Of a DNA stretch of 64,000 nt, positions 1 to 7,004 are shown piece after piece (positions within the stretch are counted from its first letter, which is position 1; every line of letters starts with the position of its first letter). This DNA comes from Streptomyces mashuensis (GTDB lineage Bacteria; Actinomycetota; Actinomycetes; Streptomycetales; Streptomycetaceae), in contig NZ_BNBD01000002.1 in the NCBI RefSeq assembly GCF_014654785.1, forward strand, positions 682,001-746,000, written 5' to 3'. The notes beneath the pieces are model-generated. The model worked only from the letters and a program-made list of their open reading frames with translations. It searched no databases and was not told the DNA's origin. The position numbers and the translations under genes were made by a program.

Positions 1-562
1 CGAGCGAGTCGATGTCGGGGGCGTCGAGCAGGGCGAGGCCCTGCGGCAGGGCCCGGTCGGTCTCGATCCGGAGGGCGAGGGGCTCCTCCTCCGTCCCGCC
101 CTCCTCGTCCCCCTCCCGTACATCCCGCGCATCCCGCGTCTCCAGGGCCTCCGCCTCGTACGCCCCGGCGGCCCCTTCCTGCGTCGGCACCCACACACGG
201 CGCAGACGGGGCAGCACCCGGGGCCCGGCGAACCAGTGATGATCATCCGGATGGCAGACGAGGACTGGTGTGCGAGTTGTCGGCCGCAGCACCCCCGCCT
301 CAGTGACCCTCCGGCCCACGAGCGAGTTGACGAGGGTGGACTTGCCCGCCCCCGTGGACCCCCCGACGACCGCGAGCAGCGGCGCTTCGGGAGCGCACAG
401 GCGGGGCACCAAGTAGTCGTCGAGCTGCGCCAGGAGCTCGTCCCGGTTCCGCCGGGCACGGGCGGCGCCCGGAAGGGGGAGCGGGAAGCGTGCGGCGTCC
501 ACGCGGTCACGCAGTGCGGACAGCGCGTCAAGCAGTCGGGGCCGTACATCCAAGGTCGCCAC
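1..562 (-). CDS. Dynamin-like P-loop GTPase, N-terminal part (runs off left edge)
   Basis: The minus-strand frame is open from a GTG at 562 to the left edge, giving 187 codons of an incomplete protein. The Walker A/G1 motif [10 protein letters not shown] lies near residue 65 and is followed by [10 protein letters not shown], the usual helix of dynamin-like and Era-like GTPases. A DAPDIDSL segment near the edge fits the G3 DxxG region, here DAPD. Such proteins hydrolyse GTP and often act at membranes or on division; the partner cannot be read from this fragment. The start was chosen because the frame upstream is not protein-like and a ribosome site is weak everywhere. The C-terminal half, including any G4 motif, is outside the window. 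Confidence 0.75.
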   Translation of the reverse strand, partial: MATLDVRPRLLDALSALRDRVDAARFPLPLPGAARARRNRDELLAQLDDYLVPRLCAPEAPLLAVVGGSTGAGKSTLVNSLVGRRVTEAGVLRPTTRTPVLVCHPDDHHWFAGPRVLPRLRRVWVPTQEGAAGAYEAEALETRDARDVREGDEEGGTEEEPLALRIETDRALPQGLALLDAPDIDSL

Positions 563-857
563 ACGTGCAGAATGCCCAATTCTGGGATGATTTTGAAGCG
601 TATAGCCCCTGGTGTGCGAGGCGTGGCGTGCGAGATGCTGGGATAACGAGTAGACAACACCCGGCCCGTGAGGCGTCAAAAACGATGCGAAAATCGCACC
701 TGCCTGCGATTATCAGGACCGCTTCACCGAACCTCCACATGATGTCACGGAGGTGAAGCAACCGGGACGAGGTACGCGGAGCCCTATCCTTGTCCCCGGC
801 AAGGTCACGGCACCACCGAGCCCGGGGCTTCAGCCGTCCGCGACCGCCCACACACCG
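563..857. other. Divergent intergenic region upstream of GTPase gene and tRNA-Arg
   Basis: About 295 bp with lower G+C than its surroundings. It must hold the promoters for the leftward GTPase gene and the rightward tRNA. A short palindromic patch, TGCGAAAATCGCA, lies near 683-695. I see no convincing ORF or riboswitch in it. Confidence 0.5.
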
Positions 858-930
858 GCCCCCGTAGCTCAGTGGATAGAGCAGGCGCCTTCTAAGCGCT
901 TGGCCGCAGGTTCGAGTCCTGCCGGGGGCG
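858..930 (+). tRNA. tRNA-Arg (anticodon TCT)
   Basis: A 73-nt cloverleaf. The acceptor stem is GCCCCCG (858-864) paired with CGGGGGC (923-929), with G930 as discriminator. The D arm contains TAGCTCAGTGGATAGAGCA, the anticodon loop reads CTTCTAA with anticodon TCT, and the T arm contains GGTTCGAGTCC. CCA is not encoded. It reads AGA, a rare codon in this genome type. A rho-independent terminator follows 17 bp downstream. Confidence 0.95.
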
Positions 931-947
931 CTCGCTCCTCGATCGTG

Positions 948-973
948 GCCCCTCCCTGACGGAGGGGCTTTTT
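948..973 (+). terminator. Rho-independent terminator after tRNA-Arg
   Basis: Eight-bp stem GCCCCTCC / GGAGGGGC around a 5-nt loop, followed by five T residues at 969-973. It lies between the tRNA and the convergent VOC gene, so the stem may serve both strands. Confidence 0.85.
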
Positions 974-993
974 GGCTCCGCGGATTCCGCCCG

Positions 994-1371
994 TCAGCCC
1001 CCCGTCCTCGCCCGTTCCTCCTTGCTGCGTTCCACGCAGAATTCGTTGCCCTCCGGGTCCGCCAGGACTGCCCAGCCCGTGCCGTCCGGGTGGCGGTGGT
1101 CGGCGATCAGGGTGGCGCCGAGGGTGAGGAGGCGGGTGACCTCCTCGTCGCGGGTGCGGTCCTGGGGCTGGAGGTCGAAGTGGAGGCGGTTCTTGGTGGA
1201 CTTGGGTTCGGGGACCGTCTGGAAGAGGAGGCCCGCGGCCTCGATCAGGGCCTCGGGGTCGCCCGGCTTGTCGTCCTCGCCCAGGGGCAGGTCCAGGACC
1301 TGCGACCAGAAGCTCGCGAGGGCGTACGCGTCGCGGCTGTCGATCGTCACATGACGTACCACGGAGGTCAT
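994..1371 (-). CDS. VOC (glyoxalase/bleomycin-resistance/dioxygenase) superfamily protein
   Basis: A 125-aa protein beginning MTSVVRHVTIDSRDAYALA with the typical first beta strand and helix (AxFWxxxLDLPL) of the VOC fold. The second module ends GTGWAVLADPEGNEFCVE, the signature of this superfamily. The length equals one pair of beta-alpha-beta-beta-beta modules. Members include lyases, dioxygenases and drug-binding proteins; this subfamily is usually annotated only as VOC or glyoxalase-like, and no substrate can be inferred. The ATG at 1371 is chosen because the fold starts immediately there; the same frame stays open for a long way upstream but is not protein-like. Confidence 0.85.
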   Translation of the reverse strand: MTSVVRHVTIDSRDAYALASFWSQVLDLPLGEDDKPGDPEALIEAAGLLFQTVPEPKSTKNRLHFDLQPQDRTRDEEVTRLLTLGATLIADHRHPDGTGWAVLADPEGNEFCVERSKEERARTGG

Positions 1372-1632
1372 GCCCGGATTCTCGCCCGCGGCCCCCGGCG
1401 GGGCAACGGGGTTCGGCCGGTGGCCGGATCGCTGCGGTAGGGGTACCGACGGGTTGTCCTGTGGGCAGGGGGCGGCCAGTCTGTACACTCGCCGGGCCGT
1501 GCGCCTGGGGGAGGTCGCCGGCTGCCGAGGGCGGAGGCCAGGGAGGGCGGCGATGAGACGTGACCGGGCGAGCGTGCCGAGTGGGAAAGCGTGAGCCGGC
1601 GGTGCCCGCGGACACGAAGGAGGGGTGAGCCC

Positions 1633-2091
1633 GTGGCCAACAAGCATGTGCGGGCGGAGGCGCGGCGGCTGGTGGCGCTGCTCCCCGAGCTCCCGCAGCC
1701 CTGGGACATCACCGTGCTGTGCGAGGCGCTGGGCCGGATGCGGGGGCGGCCGGTGAAGCTGCACTCCGCCGACCTGCCCGCCCTGCCCTTCGGCATGTGG
1801 TACGACGACGGCCGCAGCGACCACATCATCCACCGTTCGTCGGCGACCGGTTACTACCGCGACCACATCGTGCTGCACGAGATCTGCCACATGCTCGCCG
1901 GGCACGGCACCGCGCTGCGGGACGTCGCCGCCGAGGCGCGCGCGAAGGGCAAGGCGTGCAACGACGCCGAGGAGGAACTGGCCGAGACCTTCTCCTCCAT
2001 GGTGCTCAAGGCCGCCGGCCGGATGCGGCCCAAGGGCATCAGCCCCGTGGAGCGACGGGCCGAGGACCTGCTCGGAGCCGGCCGTGCATGA
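1633..2091 (+). CDS. ImmA/IrrE-like HExxH protein (toxin/metallopeptidase-like)
   Basis: A 152-aa protein with the zinc-binding motif HEICHMLAGH near residue 82 and a downstream Glu-rich helix (NDAEEELAETFSS) that could supply the third ligand. This matches the short ImmA/IrrE-like family that streptomycete annotations often call a toxin-antitoxin toxin component. The GTG at 1633 has AAGGAGG 8 nt upstream. The stop overlaps the next gene by 8 bp, so the two are probably translationally coupled. No XRE-type HTH protein, the usual partner of ImmA peptidases, is encoded next to it. Proteolytic activity is inferred from the motif only. Confidence 0.8.
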   Translation: MANKHVRAEARRLVALLPELPQPWDITVLCEALGRMRGRPVKLHSADLPALPFGMWYDDGRSDHIIHRSSATGYYRDHIVLHEICHMLAGHGTALRDVAAEARAKGKACNDAEEELAETFSSMVLKAAGRMRPKGISPVERRAEDLLGAGRA

Positions 2092-3265
2092 TGTTCCCGC
2101 CTGGGTCGAGACGGCCCGTGGCGTCATCCTCTTCGTCGTGTGGTCGGTGCTCGTCCTGCGGCTGCCCGCCCTGCGGCGGCCGGCGCAGCGGCCCGTCTGG
2201 ATCGTGCTGGCGCTGCTGGCCACGGGCGCGCTGTTCATCCAGCAGCAGATGGGCCACTGGGTCGACGACGTCACCGGCGTGCCCAAGGCCGGCGAACTGG
2301 CCGTGGCCCTGATCGCGCTCTGCGACTTCACCGCCGTGTGGTGGTTCTCGGTGACGCTGCACGCCGCCGGCCACCGCGTCCCCGCCTGGCTGCGCCGGGC
2401 GCCCGTGGTGTGTGCCGCCACCATGGCGGTGCTCGCGTTCGCGTTCTTCGCCGTCACCCCCGTGCCGGATCGTTTCGGCGCACAGGCCCACGGCTGGTGG
2501 GCCGGGTACGCCGCCTGCTGGATCACCTTCGGCACCGTCACCGCCGTCGGCGCCGCCGCCTGCTTCTGGCGCGACGGCCTCACCATGCGCAGCCCCGTGC
2601 TGCGGCTGAGCGTGCTCGCCCTCGCGCTGGGCACCAGCGCCGAACTGCCGTACCTGGTCGTCCGGGGCGTCCGCTGGTACACCGACGCGCCCGGCTGGCT
2701 CCAGCTCCTCGGCTTCTGGTGCTCGTTCGCGCGGTTCGTGCTCGTCGCGCTCGGCTGTTCGCTGGCCGCCGTCGAACCGCTGCGGCAGGCCGCCGTCCAC
2801 TGGTACCGGCGGCAGCGGCTGCACGGCCTGTGGCTGCTGCTGCGCCGGGCGACCCCGGAGCTCGTCGTCGTCCCGCCGCCCTCGCGCACCACCGACCTGC
2901 TGGCCCGCGGCGACAGCTGGGAGCTGCTGCACCAGCGCGTCATCGAGATCCACGACAGCATCACGTTCCTGCACGACGGCTGGGCGACGCCGGAGCTGCT
3001 GGACGAGGTGGGGCGCGGCCGGGAGCGGCTGGTGGCGACGGCCTGCTGGATCGAGGTGACGCGGCGCGACGCCGTCGAGGGCCTGCCCAAGGTGCACCAC
3101 GAGGACCTGGACAAGGACCTGTTGCCGGAGGTGGTGGCCGACCGGTCGACCGTCCCCCGCGAGATCCGGCACCTGCTGCGGCTGCACCGGGCGCTGCGGT
3201 CGCGCCCGGTGCGCTCCTTCGCCGACGGCTTCCGCCGTCAGGCCTCCCCGGCCGCCTCCGCCTGA
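2084..3265 (+). CDS. MAB_1171c-type (DUF6545) integral membrane protein
   Basis: A 393-aa protein. The first ~230 residues form about seven hydrophobic helices (for example RGVILFVVWSVLVLRLPAL and IVLALLATGALFI). A soluble C-terminal part of about 160 residues follows, with WELLHQRVIEIHD and Arg-rich helices. This matches the MAB_1171c-like putative transporter family (DUF6545), whose function is unknown. It starts with GTG at 2084 inside the preceding HExxH gene, and this pairing is common in actinomycetes, so the two products are likely to act together. Its last 28 bp overlap the convergent amidohydrolase gene. Confidence 0.8.
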   Translation: MHDVPAWVETARGVILFVVWSVLVLRLPALRRPAQRPVWIVLALLATGALFIQQQMGHWVDDVTGVPKAGELAVALIALCDFTAVWWFSVTLHAAGHRVPAWLRRAPVVCAATMAVLAFAFFAVTPVPDRFGAQAHGWWAGYAACWITFGTVTAVGAAACFWRDGLTMRSPVLRLSVLALALGTSAELPYLVVRGVRWYTDAPGWLQLLGFWCSFARFVLVALGCSLAAVEPLRQAAVHWYRRQRLHGLWLLLRRATPELVVVPPPSRTTDLLARGDSWELLHQRVIEIHDSITFLHDGWATPELLDEVGRGRERLVATACWIEVTRRDAVEGLPKVHHEDLDKDLLPEVVADRSTVPREIRHLLRLHRALRSRPVRSFADGFRRQASPAASA

Positions 3266-4533
3266 GCACTCGCCCGGGCACCCGGGCGGGCACCCGCCCC
3301 AGCACCCGCCGGGCCCGGCACGTGCCCGGTGACCGGCCGGCCGGCGCGCACCACCGCCCGTACGCGCGCCACCGCCCCGATGTCGCGGAGCGGGTGGCCG
3401 TCGACCGCGAGGAGGTCCGCGTCGTACCCCGGTGCCACGCGGCCCTTGCGGTCGCCGAGCCCGCAGGCGCGCGCGGCCAGGGCGGTCACCGAGGTGAGCG
3501 CCTCGCGGTTGGTGGTCACCTGCGACGCGAAGTACGCCAGGTCGCCGGGCAGCACGTCGTGCGGCTTGTGCGGGTTGATGCCGGCGTCGGTGCAGCAGAC
3601 GACGGGGACGCCGCGCGCGTGCATGAACGCCTGGTTCCGCCAGTACGGCTCGATGGTGCTCAGCACCGCGTCCGGCATGCCGGCGCGCGGCTTGACGACC
3701 GTGCAGCCGACGAACGTGCCGGCCTCCGCCATGGCGTCCACCGTCCGGGGGTCGAGCCGCACCCCGTCGGGCGTCATGAACGTGCAGTGCTCCACGCCGT
3801 CGACGCCCGCCGCGACGGCGTCGGCGATGCCGCCGGCGGCGTGGGCGTGGGCGGTGACCGGCAGGCCGAGCGCGTGCGCGGCGTCCGTGACGGCGCGCAG
3901 TTCGGCCGGCGTGTACTGGGTGCCGCGGGGGTTGGAGCCCTGGGTGGCCATGCCGCCGGTGGCCATGATCTTGACGAGGTCGGCGCCCCGGCGGGCCCGT
4001 TCCGCCACGGCCGCGACGGCCTCAGCCGCGGTGTCCACCGTGCCGCCCATGAACCAGCAGTGGCCACCGCTACGGGTGAGGGGCGGCCCGGCCAGGACGA
4101 GTTCGGGTGCGAGCGCGTCCTCGGCCGCCAGCTCCTCGCGCAGCCGGAGCGTCAGGTGGCCGCGGTCCCCGAGGTCGCGGACGGTGGTGATGCCCGCGCG
4201 CAGCGCGGCCGCGGCGTGCTCGCGCGCCCGGTCGAGCACCGCGGCGTCCGGGTCGCCGGTCAGCTGCGGCTCCATGGGCCGCAGCGGGTCGAGGACCAGG
4301 TGGCTGTGGGCGTCGACGAGGCCGGGCAGGAGCGTCGCGTCCCCGAGGTCCGTGAGGGGGAAGCCGTCGGGCGGGGCCGCGCCGGTGAGGTCGACGGCGG
4401 TGATGCGGCCGTCCTCGGCCAGGACGAGGACGGGGCCCTCGTGGAGGGCGTGGCCGTCGAAGAGGCGGGCCGCGCGCCATGCCGCCCGGGCCGTACGCCG
4501 GGGGGTGCGTCGGGTTGTACGGAGGTCGCCCAC
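3238..4533 (-). CDS. Metal-dependent amidohydrolase (imidazolonepropionase/prolidase-like)
   Basis: A 431-aa TIM-barrel hydrolase. The metal ligands are visible in order: HxH in LLPGLVDAHSHLVLD, Lys in LVKIMATGGM, His in LPVTAHAHA, His in DGVEHCTFM, and Asp in VCCTDAGIN. The C-terminal composite domain ends with GYDADLLAVDGHPLRDI, typical of the amidohydrolase superfamily. The closest recognisable group is the imidazolonepropionase-like/Xaa-Pro dipeptidase amidohydrolases, which cleave cyclic amides or dipeptides; the substrate is not predictable. A basic N-terminal extension (about 15 residues, TTRRTPRRTARAAWRAAR) precedes the fold. The 3' end overlaps DUF6545 tail to tail. Confidence 0.85.
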   Translation of the reverse strand: MGDLRTTRRTPRRTARAAWRAARLFDGHALHEGPVLVLAEDGRITAVDLTGAAPPDGFPLTDLGDATLLPGLVDAHSHLVLDPLRPMEPQLTGDPDAAVLDRAREHAAAALRAGITTVRDLGDRGHLTLRLREELAAEDALAPELVLAGPPLTRSGGHCWFMGGTVDTAAEAVAAVAERARRGADLVKIMATGGMATQGSNPRGTQYTPAELRAVTDAAHALGLPVTAHAHAAGGIADAVAAGVDGVEHCTFMTPDGVRLDPRTVDAMAEAGTFVGCTVVKPRAGMPDAVLSTIEPYWRNQAFMHARGVPVVCCTDAGINPHKPHDVLPGDLAYFASQVTTNREALTSVTALAARACGLGDRKGRVAPGYDADLLAVDGHPLRDIGAVARVRAVVRAGRPVTGHVPGPAGAGAGARPGARASAQAEAAGEA

Positions 4534-4569
4534 GAAGAGTGCTCCCGGCGTCGGTTGAGGTGCCTGCCG

Positions 4570-4735
4570 CTAGGGCGTGTCCGATGGGTCGGTGCGGGCC
4601 CCGCGGCGTCTGGTGCGGTGCATCGCAAGGCGGAGCATCTCCCTCGTACTGGGCGTACTCGGGTGATGCGACAACGCAGCGAGGTGCCGTGCCAGGCGTC
4701 GCGGGGCCTGTGCCGACCCATCGGACACGCCCTAG
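4570..4735. repeat. 166-bp long inverted repeat, MITE-like element
   Basis: Two arms of about 57 bp face each other across a roughly 50-bp centre. The outermost 20 bp, GGGCGTGTCCGATGGGTCGG, are perfectly repeated in inverse orientation ending at 4732. The inner arm is imperfect but clearly matching (CCCCGCGGCGTCTGG versus CCCCGCGACGCCTGG). Both ends sit at CTAG. A small inner hairpin, GTACTGGGCGTAC, lies in the centre. There is no ORF. This is the form of a non-autonomous transposon derived from an IS5-like insertion sequence with CTAG or TA targets; the IS assignment is inference. Similar palindromes are, in my recollection, dispersed in many Streptomyces genomes. Confidence 0.7.
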
Positions 4736-5006
4736 GTTCCTGCCGCGAGTCTACGGCCACCCGGTGGCGCGCGAGTGGCCGGTGGGTGGCGTATACAACG
4801 ACCGGGGCGGGCCGTTGCCGGTTCCGGCGGTGCCCGGTCCGCCCGCTTAAGTTCCTTGGCCACTCGGGTGTTTGAGGGGCACTCTGGTACGGGCCGTGTC
4901 CCGCCCCGGCGACGGTGGGGGCCGGCCGCGCGGGCCGGTTCTTCACACAGTCCTGACGTGCGGCTGACGCCCCTCTGAGGGTCTCCGGCGGGGACGGCCG
5001 GAATCC

Positions 5007-5037
5007 TTGACAAACAGGATCACCGGTTTGTTAACGT
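5007..5037 (+). promoter_or_regulatory. Promoter with embedded ARE-type gamma-butyrolactone receptor operator
   Basis: A perfect -35 TTGACA (5007-5012) is followed by a TTAAC-containing -10 region at about 5030-5037. Between and overlapping them lies a 22-bp imperfect palindrome (5010-5031) whose arms ACAAACAGG and CCGGTTTGT match at 8 of 11 pairs. This is the size, symmetry and core of autoregulatory elements (ARE) bound by ArpA/ScbR-type receptors. It sits 150 bp beyond the 3' end of the receptor gene and points at the 46-codon ORF. A receptor bound here would block transcription. Confidence 0.7.
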
Positions 5038-5087
5038 CCGACGCGTCGGGGCAACGGCCCCCGGCCCCACAGCCCGAGGGGGGAATC

Positions 5088-5228
5088 GTGGAAAGCGCAG
5101 CCAGCCACCTCCGTACCTACCGCCCCGTCAGCCACCGTCACGACGCCGGGACAGCCCTGACGTCCGGCCCTGCCGCCCTCCGTCAGGCGCGGGCCGGCAG
5201 CGGGCCGCTGTCGTCGGTCTCCGGCTGA
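5088..5228 (+). CDS. 46-codon orphan ORF behind the ARE promoter
   Basis: A GTG at 5088 is preceded by a G-rich ribosome site and followed by 46 codons to a TGA, with the 3' part overlapping the end of the convergent receptor gene by 46 bp. The 13-mer GGGGGGAATCGTG covering ribosome site and start is identical to the one at the start of the AfsA-like gene (6027-6039). The short product (begins MESAASHLRTYRPV) resembles nothing I can name. It may be a peptide gene, an mRNA leader, or the decayed 5' stub of a gene once controlled by the butyrolactone receptor. Confidence 0.35.
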   Translation: MESAASHLRTYRPVSHRHDAGTALTSGPAALRQARAGSGPLSSVSG

Positions 5229-5866
5229 TCACCCTGCGCGCGGTGGGCCTGCCACATCCGCGCCCCGCGGTCCGGGGACGTGTCCAGGGTCCGCAGCACC
5301 CCGGGGACGGCGATGCTGGGGAGGAAGCAGTCGTAGAGCGCTGCGATCTCCGCCTCCAGCTCACCGGTCTCGCGCAGCGCCGTGGACGTGATCTCCACGC
5401 CCGTCCAGGCCCCGACGAAGAGCCGGGCGATGCGGTCGGGGTCCACGTGCGGCAGCAGCTCGCCGCGGTCCTTCGCCTCGGTCAGCTGGGCGCTGAGGAA
5501 CTCCGACCAGTCGGCCCAGGACGTACCGAACAGCGCCCGTGCCTTGCGGTCGCTGGAGAGCCTGATCGAGGCGCTGAGCAGCGGCTCCTTGGGCAGCCGG
5601 TGGGCGAGCACCATGCCCACGTCGACCCACTCCTGCAGCTTGGTCTCCTGCGGCAGGACGCCCTCGGCGGTGACCGCCTCGGCGAGCACGCCGCGGGCCA
5701 GGTCCTCCTTGGAGGCGAAGTGGAAGTACAGGGCCCCCCTGGTCACTCCCGCGCGGCTGAGGATCTCCGCGATGGTGGCGGGCTCGTACCCGCACTCGTC
5801 GAACACGGAACCGGCCGCCTCGAGGATCTGGCGGCGGGTCTGGATTCCCCGTGCCTGTTTCGCCAC
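5183..5866 (-). CDS. scbR-like: Gamma-butyrolactone receptor, TetR family (ScbR/ArpA type)
   Basis: A 227-aa TetR-fold repressor. The N-terminal HTH reads TRRQILEAAGSVFDECGY and then IAEILSRAGVTRGALYFHF, diagnostic of ArpA/ScbR/BarA receptors. The ligand domain contains the conserved Trp-rich segment SWADWSEFL and ends in a Pro/Asp-rich tail. In this family the dimer binds ARE palindromes and is released by gamma-butyrolactones, which trigger antibiotic production and development. The start GTG (5866) has a strong AGGAGG site. It is divergent from the synthase gene across 170 bp, the usual layout. Pseudo-receptors share the fold, so ligand binding itself is inferred from the synthase neighbour. 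Confidence 0.9.
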   Translation of the reverse strand: MAKQARGIQTRRQILEAAGSVFDECGYEPATIAEILSRAGVTRGALYFHFASKEDLARGVLAEAVTAEGVLPQETKLQEWVDVGMVLAHRLPKEPLLSASIRLSSDRKARALFGTSWADWSEFLSAQLTEAKDRGELLPHVDPDRIARLFVGAWTGVEITSTALRETGELEAEIAALYDCFLPSIAVPGVLRTLDTSPDRGARMWQAHRAQGDQPETDDSGPLPARA

Positions 5867-6036
5867 GAGGACACCTCCTGTACTGCTGCCCCCCGGACGT
5901 CACCGGACGGCCCTCGCCGCCCGGGCCGGCCGGAGCACTGCTCTTGGACAGATCGAAAAATTAAACCGGATAGTTCGTATCTTATCATCGGCCGCTCCCG
6001 CGACCATCTCGCAGAATCCCGGCCCAGGGGGGAATC
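5867..6036. promoter_or_regulatory. Divergent promoter region of receptor and synthase, with possible ARE half-sites
   Basis: An A/T-rich island at 5955-5990 (GAAAAATTAAACCGGATAGT and TTCGTATCTTATC) stands out from flanking GC-rich DNA. It contains AAACCG and the inverse GTTCGTAT, which resemble ARE half-sites, but the dyad is weak. In known loci the receptor binds such a site between these two genes. Confidence 0.45.
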
Positions 6037-6999
6037 GTGTCCCACACACTGCTCGCGCCCAGCACCATCGGCGTCGTCGAATCGAGCCCGGAAATGAGCA
6101 CGATACGCCGTCGCCGGCCGGTTCCCCGGGAGCTGGTCCACCTCAGCTCCGACGACGCGGTGCACTGCACCGGCTGGTCCCGGCTGGACCCCACCACCTA
6201 CCTGGTCACCGCCGAGTGGCCGGCCGGCACGAGCACCGAGGTACCCGGCTGCGGCACCCGCCACGAGTCCCTCGTCACGGCCCAGACCGTGCGCCAGGCC
6301 GGACTGCTCCTCGCCCACGCCGAGTTCGGCGCCCCCCTCCCCCACGCCGTGCTGCTGCGCACCTTCGCGTTCTCCTTCGACGCCGGCCGGCCGGTCGTCA
6401 CCGGCGCCCGCGCCGCCCTCGACATCATGGTCTCCTGCACCGAGACCGAGCGCCGCGGCAACCGCACGACCGGTCTGCACCTGGACATGACCGTCCTCCG
6501 CGACGGCCACGTCTTCGGGACCGCCGCCACCGGCTTCTCATGGATACCGCCCGTCGTCTACCGGCGGCTGCGCGGAGACCACGCCGAGCCCGTCCGCGTC
6601 CAGCCGCCGCTGCCCGCCCCGGTGCCGCCCGCGTCCGTGGGCCGCGCCACCGCCCCCGAGGTGGTCCTCGCCCCCACCGGCGAGCCCCTGCGCTGGCTGC
6701 TGCGCGGCGACTTCACCAACACCACGCTGTACGACCACGCGGTCGACCACCAGCCCGGCCTCGTCCTGATCGAGGCCGCACACCAGGCGGCACGGCTGGC
6801 CACCGCACCCGGCACGTTCCTGCCCGCCTCCGTGTCCGCCACGTTCGACCGCTACGTCGAGTTCGACCGGCCCTGCACCGTCGAGGCCCGCGTCAGCGGC
6901 GGCACCCGCACCACCACCGTGCACGTCACCGGCCACCAGGACGGGCAGCAGGCGTTCACCACCGTGCTCACGGGCCCATCACGGGGCTGCCTACGGTAG
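6037..6999 (+). CDS. scbA-like: A-factor-type gamma-butyrolactone synthase (AfsA/ScbA family)
   Basis: A 320-aa protein with two AfsA hot-dog repeats. The first begins near residue 28 with RPVPRELVHLSS, then GCGTRHESLVTAQTVRQAG. The second begins near residue 222 with LLRGDFTNTTLYDHAVDHQ and contains PGLVLIEAAHQAA. AfsA enzymes condense a beta-ketoacyl-ACP chain with dihydroxyacetone phosphate, the first step to A-factor-like signals in the cytoplasm. The N-terminal 27 residues are Ser-rich and not part of the fold. The GTG start has a GGGGGG site 5 nt upstream. It converges on the NERD-helicase gene with a 5-bp gap. No separate butenolide reductase gene is next to it. Confidence 0.92.
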   Translation: MSHTLLAPSTIGVVESSPEMSTIRRRRPVPRELVHLSSDDAVHCTGWSRLDPTTYLVTAEWPAGTSTEVPGCGTRHESLVTAQTVRQAGLLLAHAEFGAPLPHAVLLRTFAFSFDAGRPVVTGARAALDIMVSCTETERRGNRTTGLHLDMTVLRDGHVFGTAATGFSWIPPVVYRRLRGDHAEPVRVQPPLPAPVPPASVGRATAPEVVLAPTGEPLRWLLRGDFTNTTLYDHAVDHQPGLVLIEAAHQAARLATAPGTFLPASVSATFDRYVEFDRPCTVEARVSGGTRTTTVHVTGHQDGQQAFTTVLTGPSRGCLR

Positions 7000-7004
7000 G
7001 GCGC

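Noticed and set aside
528-851. 107-codon minus-strand frame upstream of the GTPase gene
   Set aside because: It covers the tRNA promoter region and is not protein-like; the GTPase start lies in another frame.
2140-4875. Very long plus-strand open frame (over 900 codons)
   Set aside because: It is an Arg/Ala/Pro-rich shadow of the DUF6545 and amidohydrolase genes, caused by GC codon bias.
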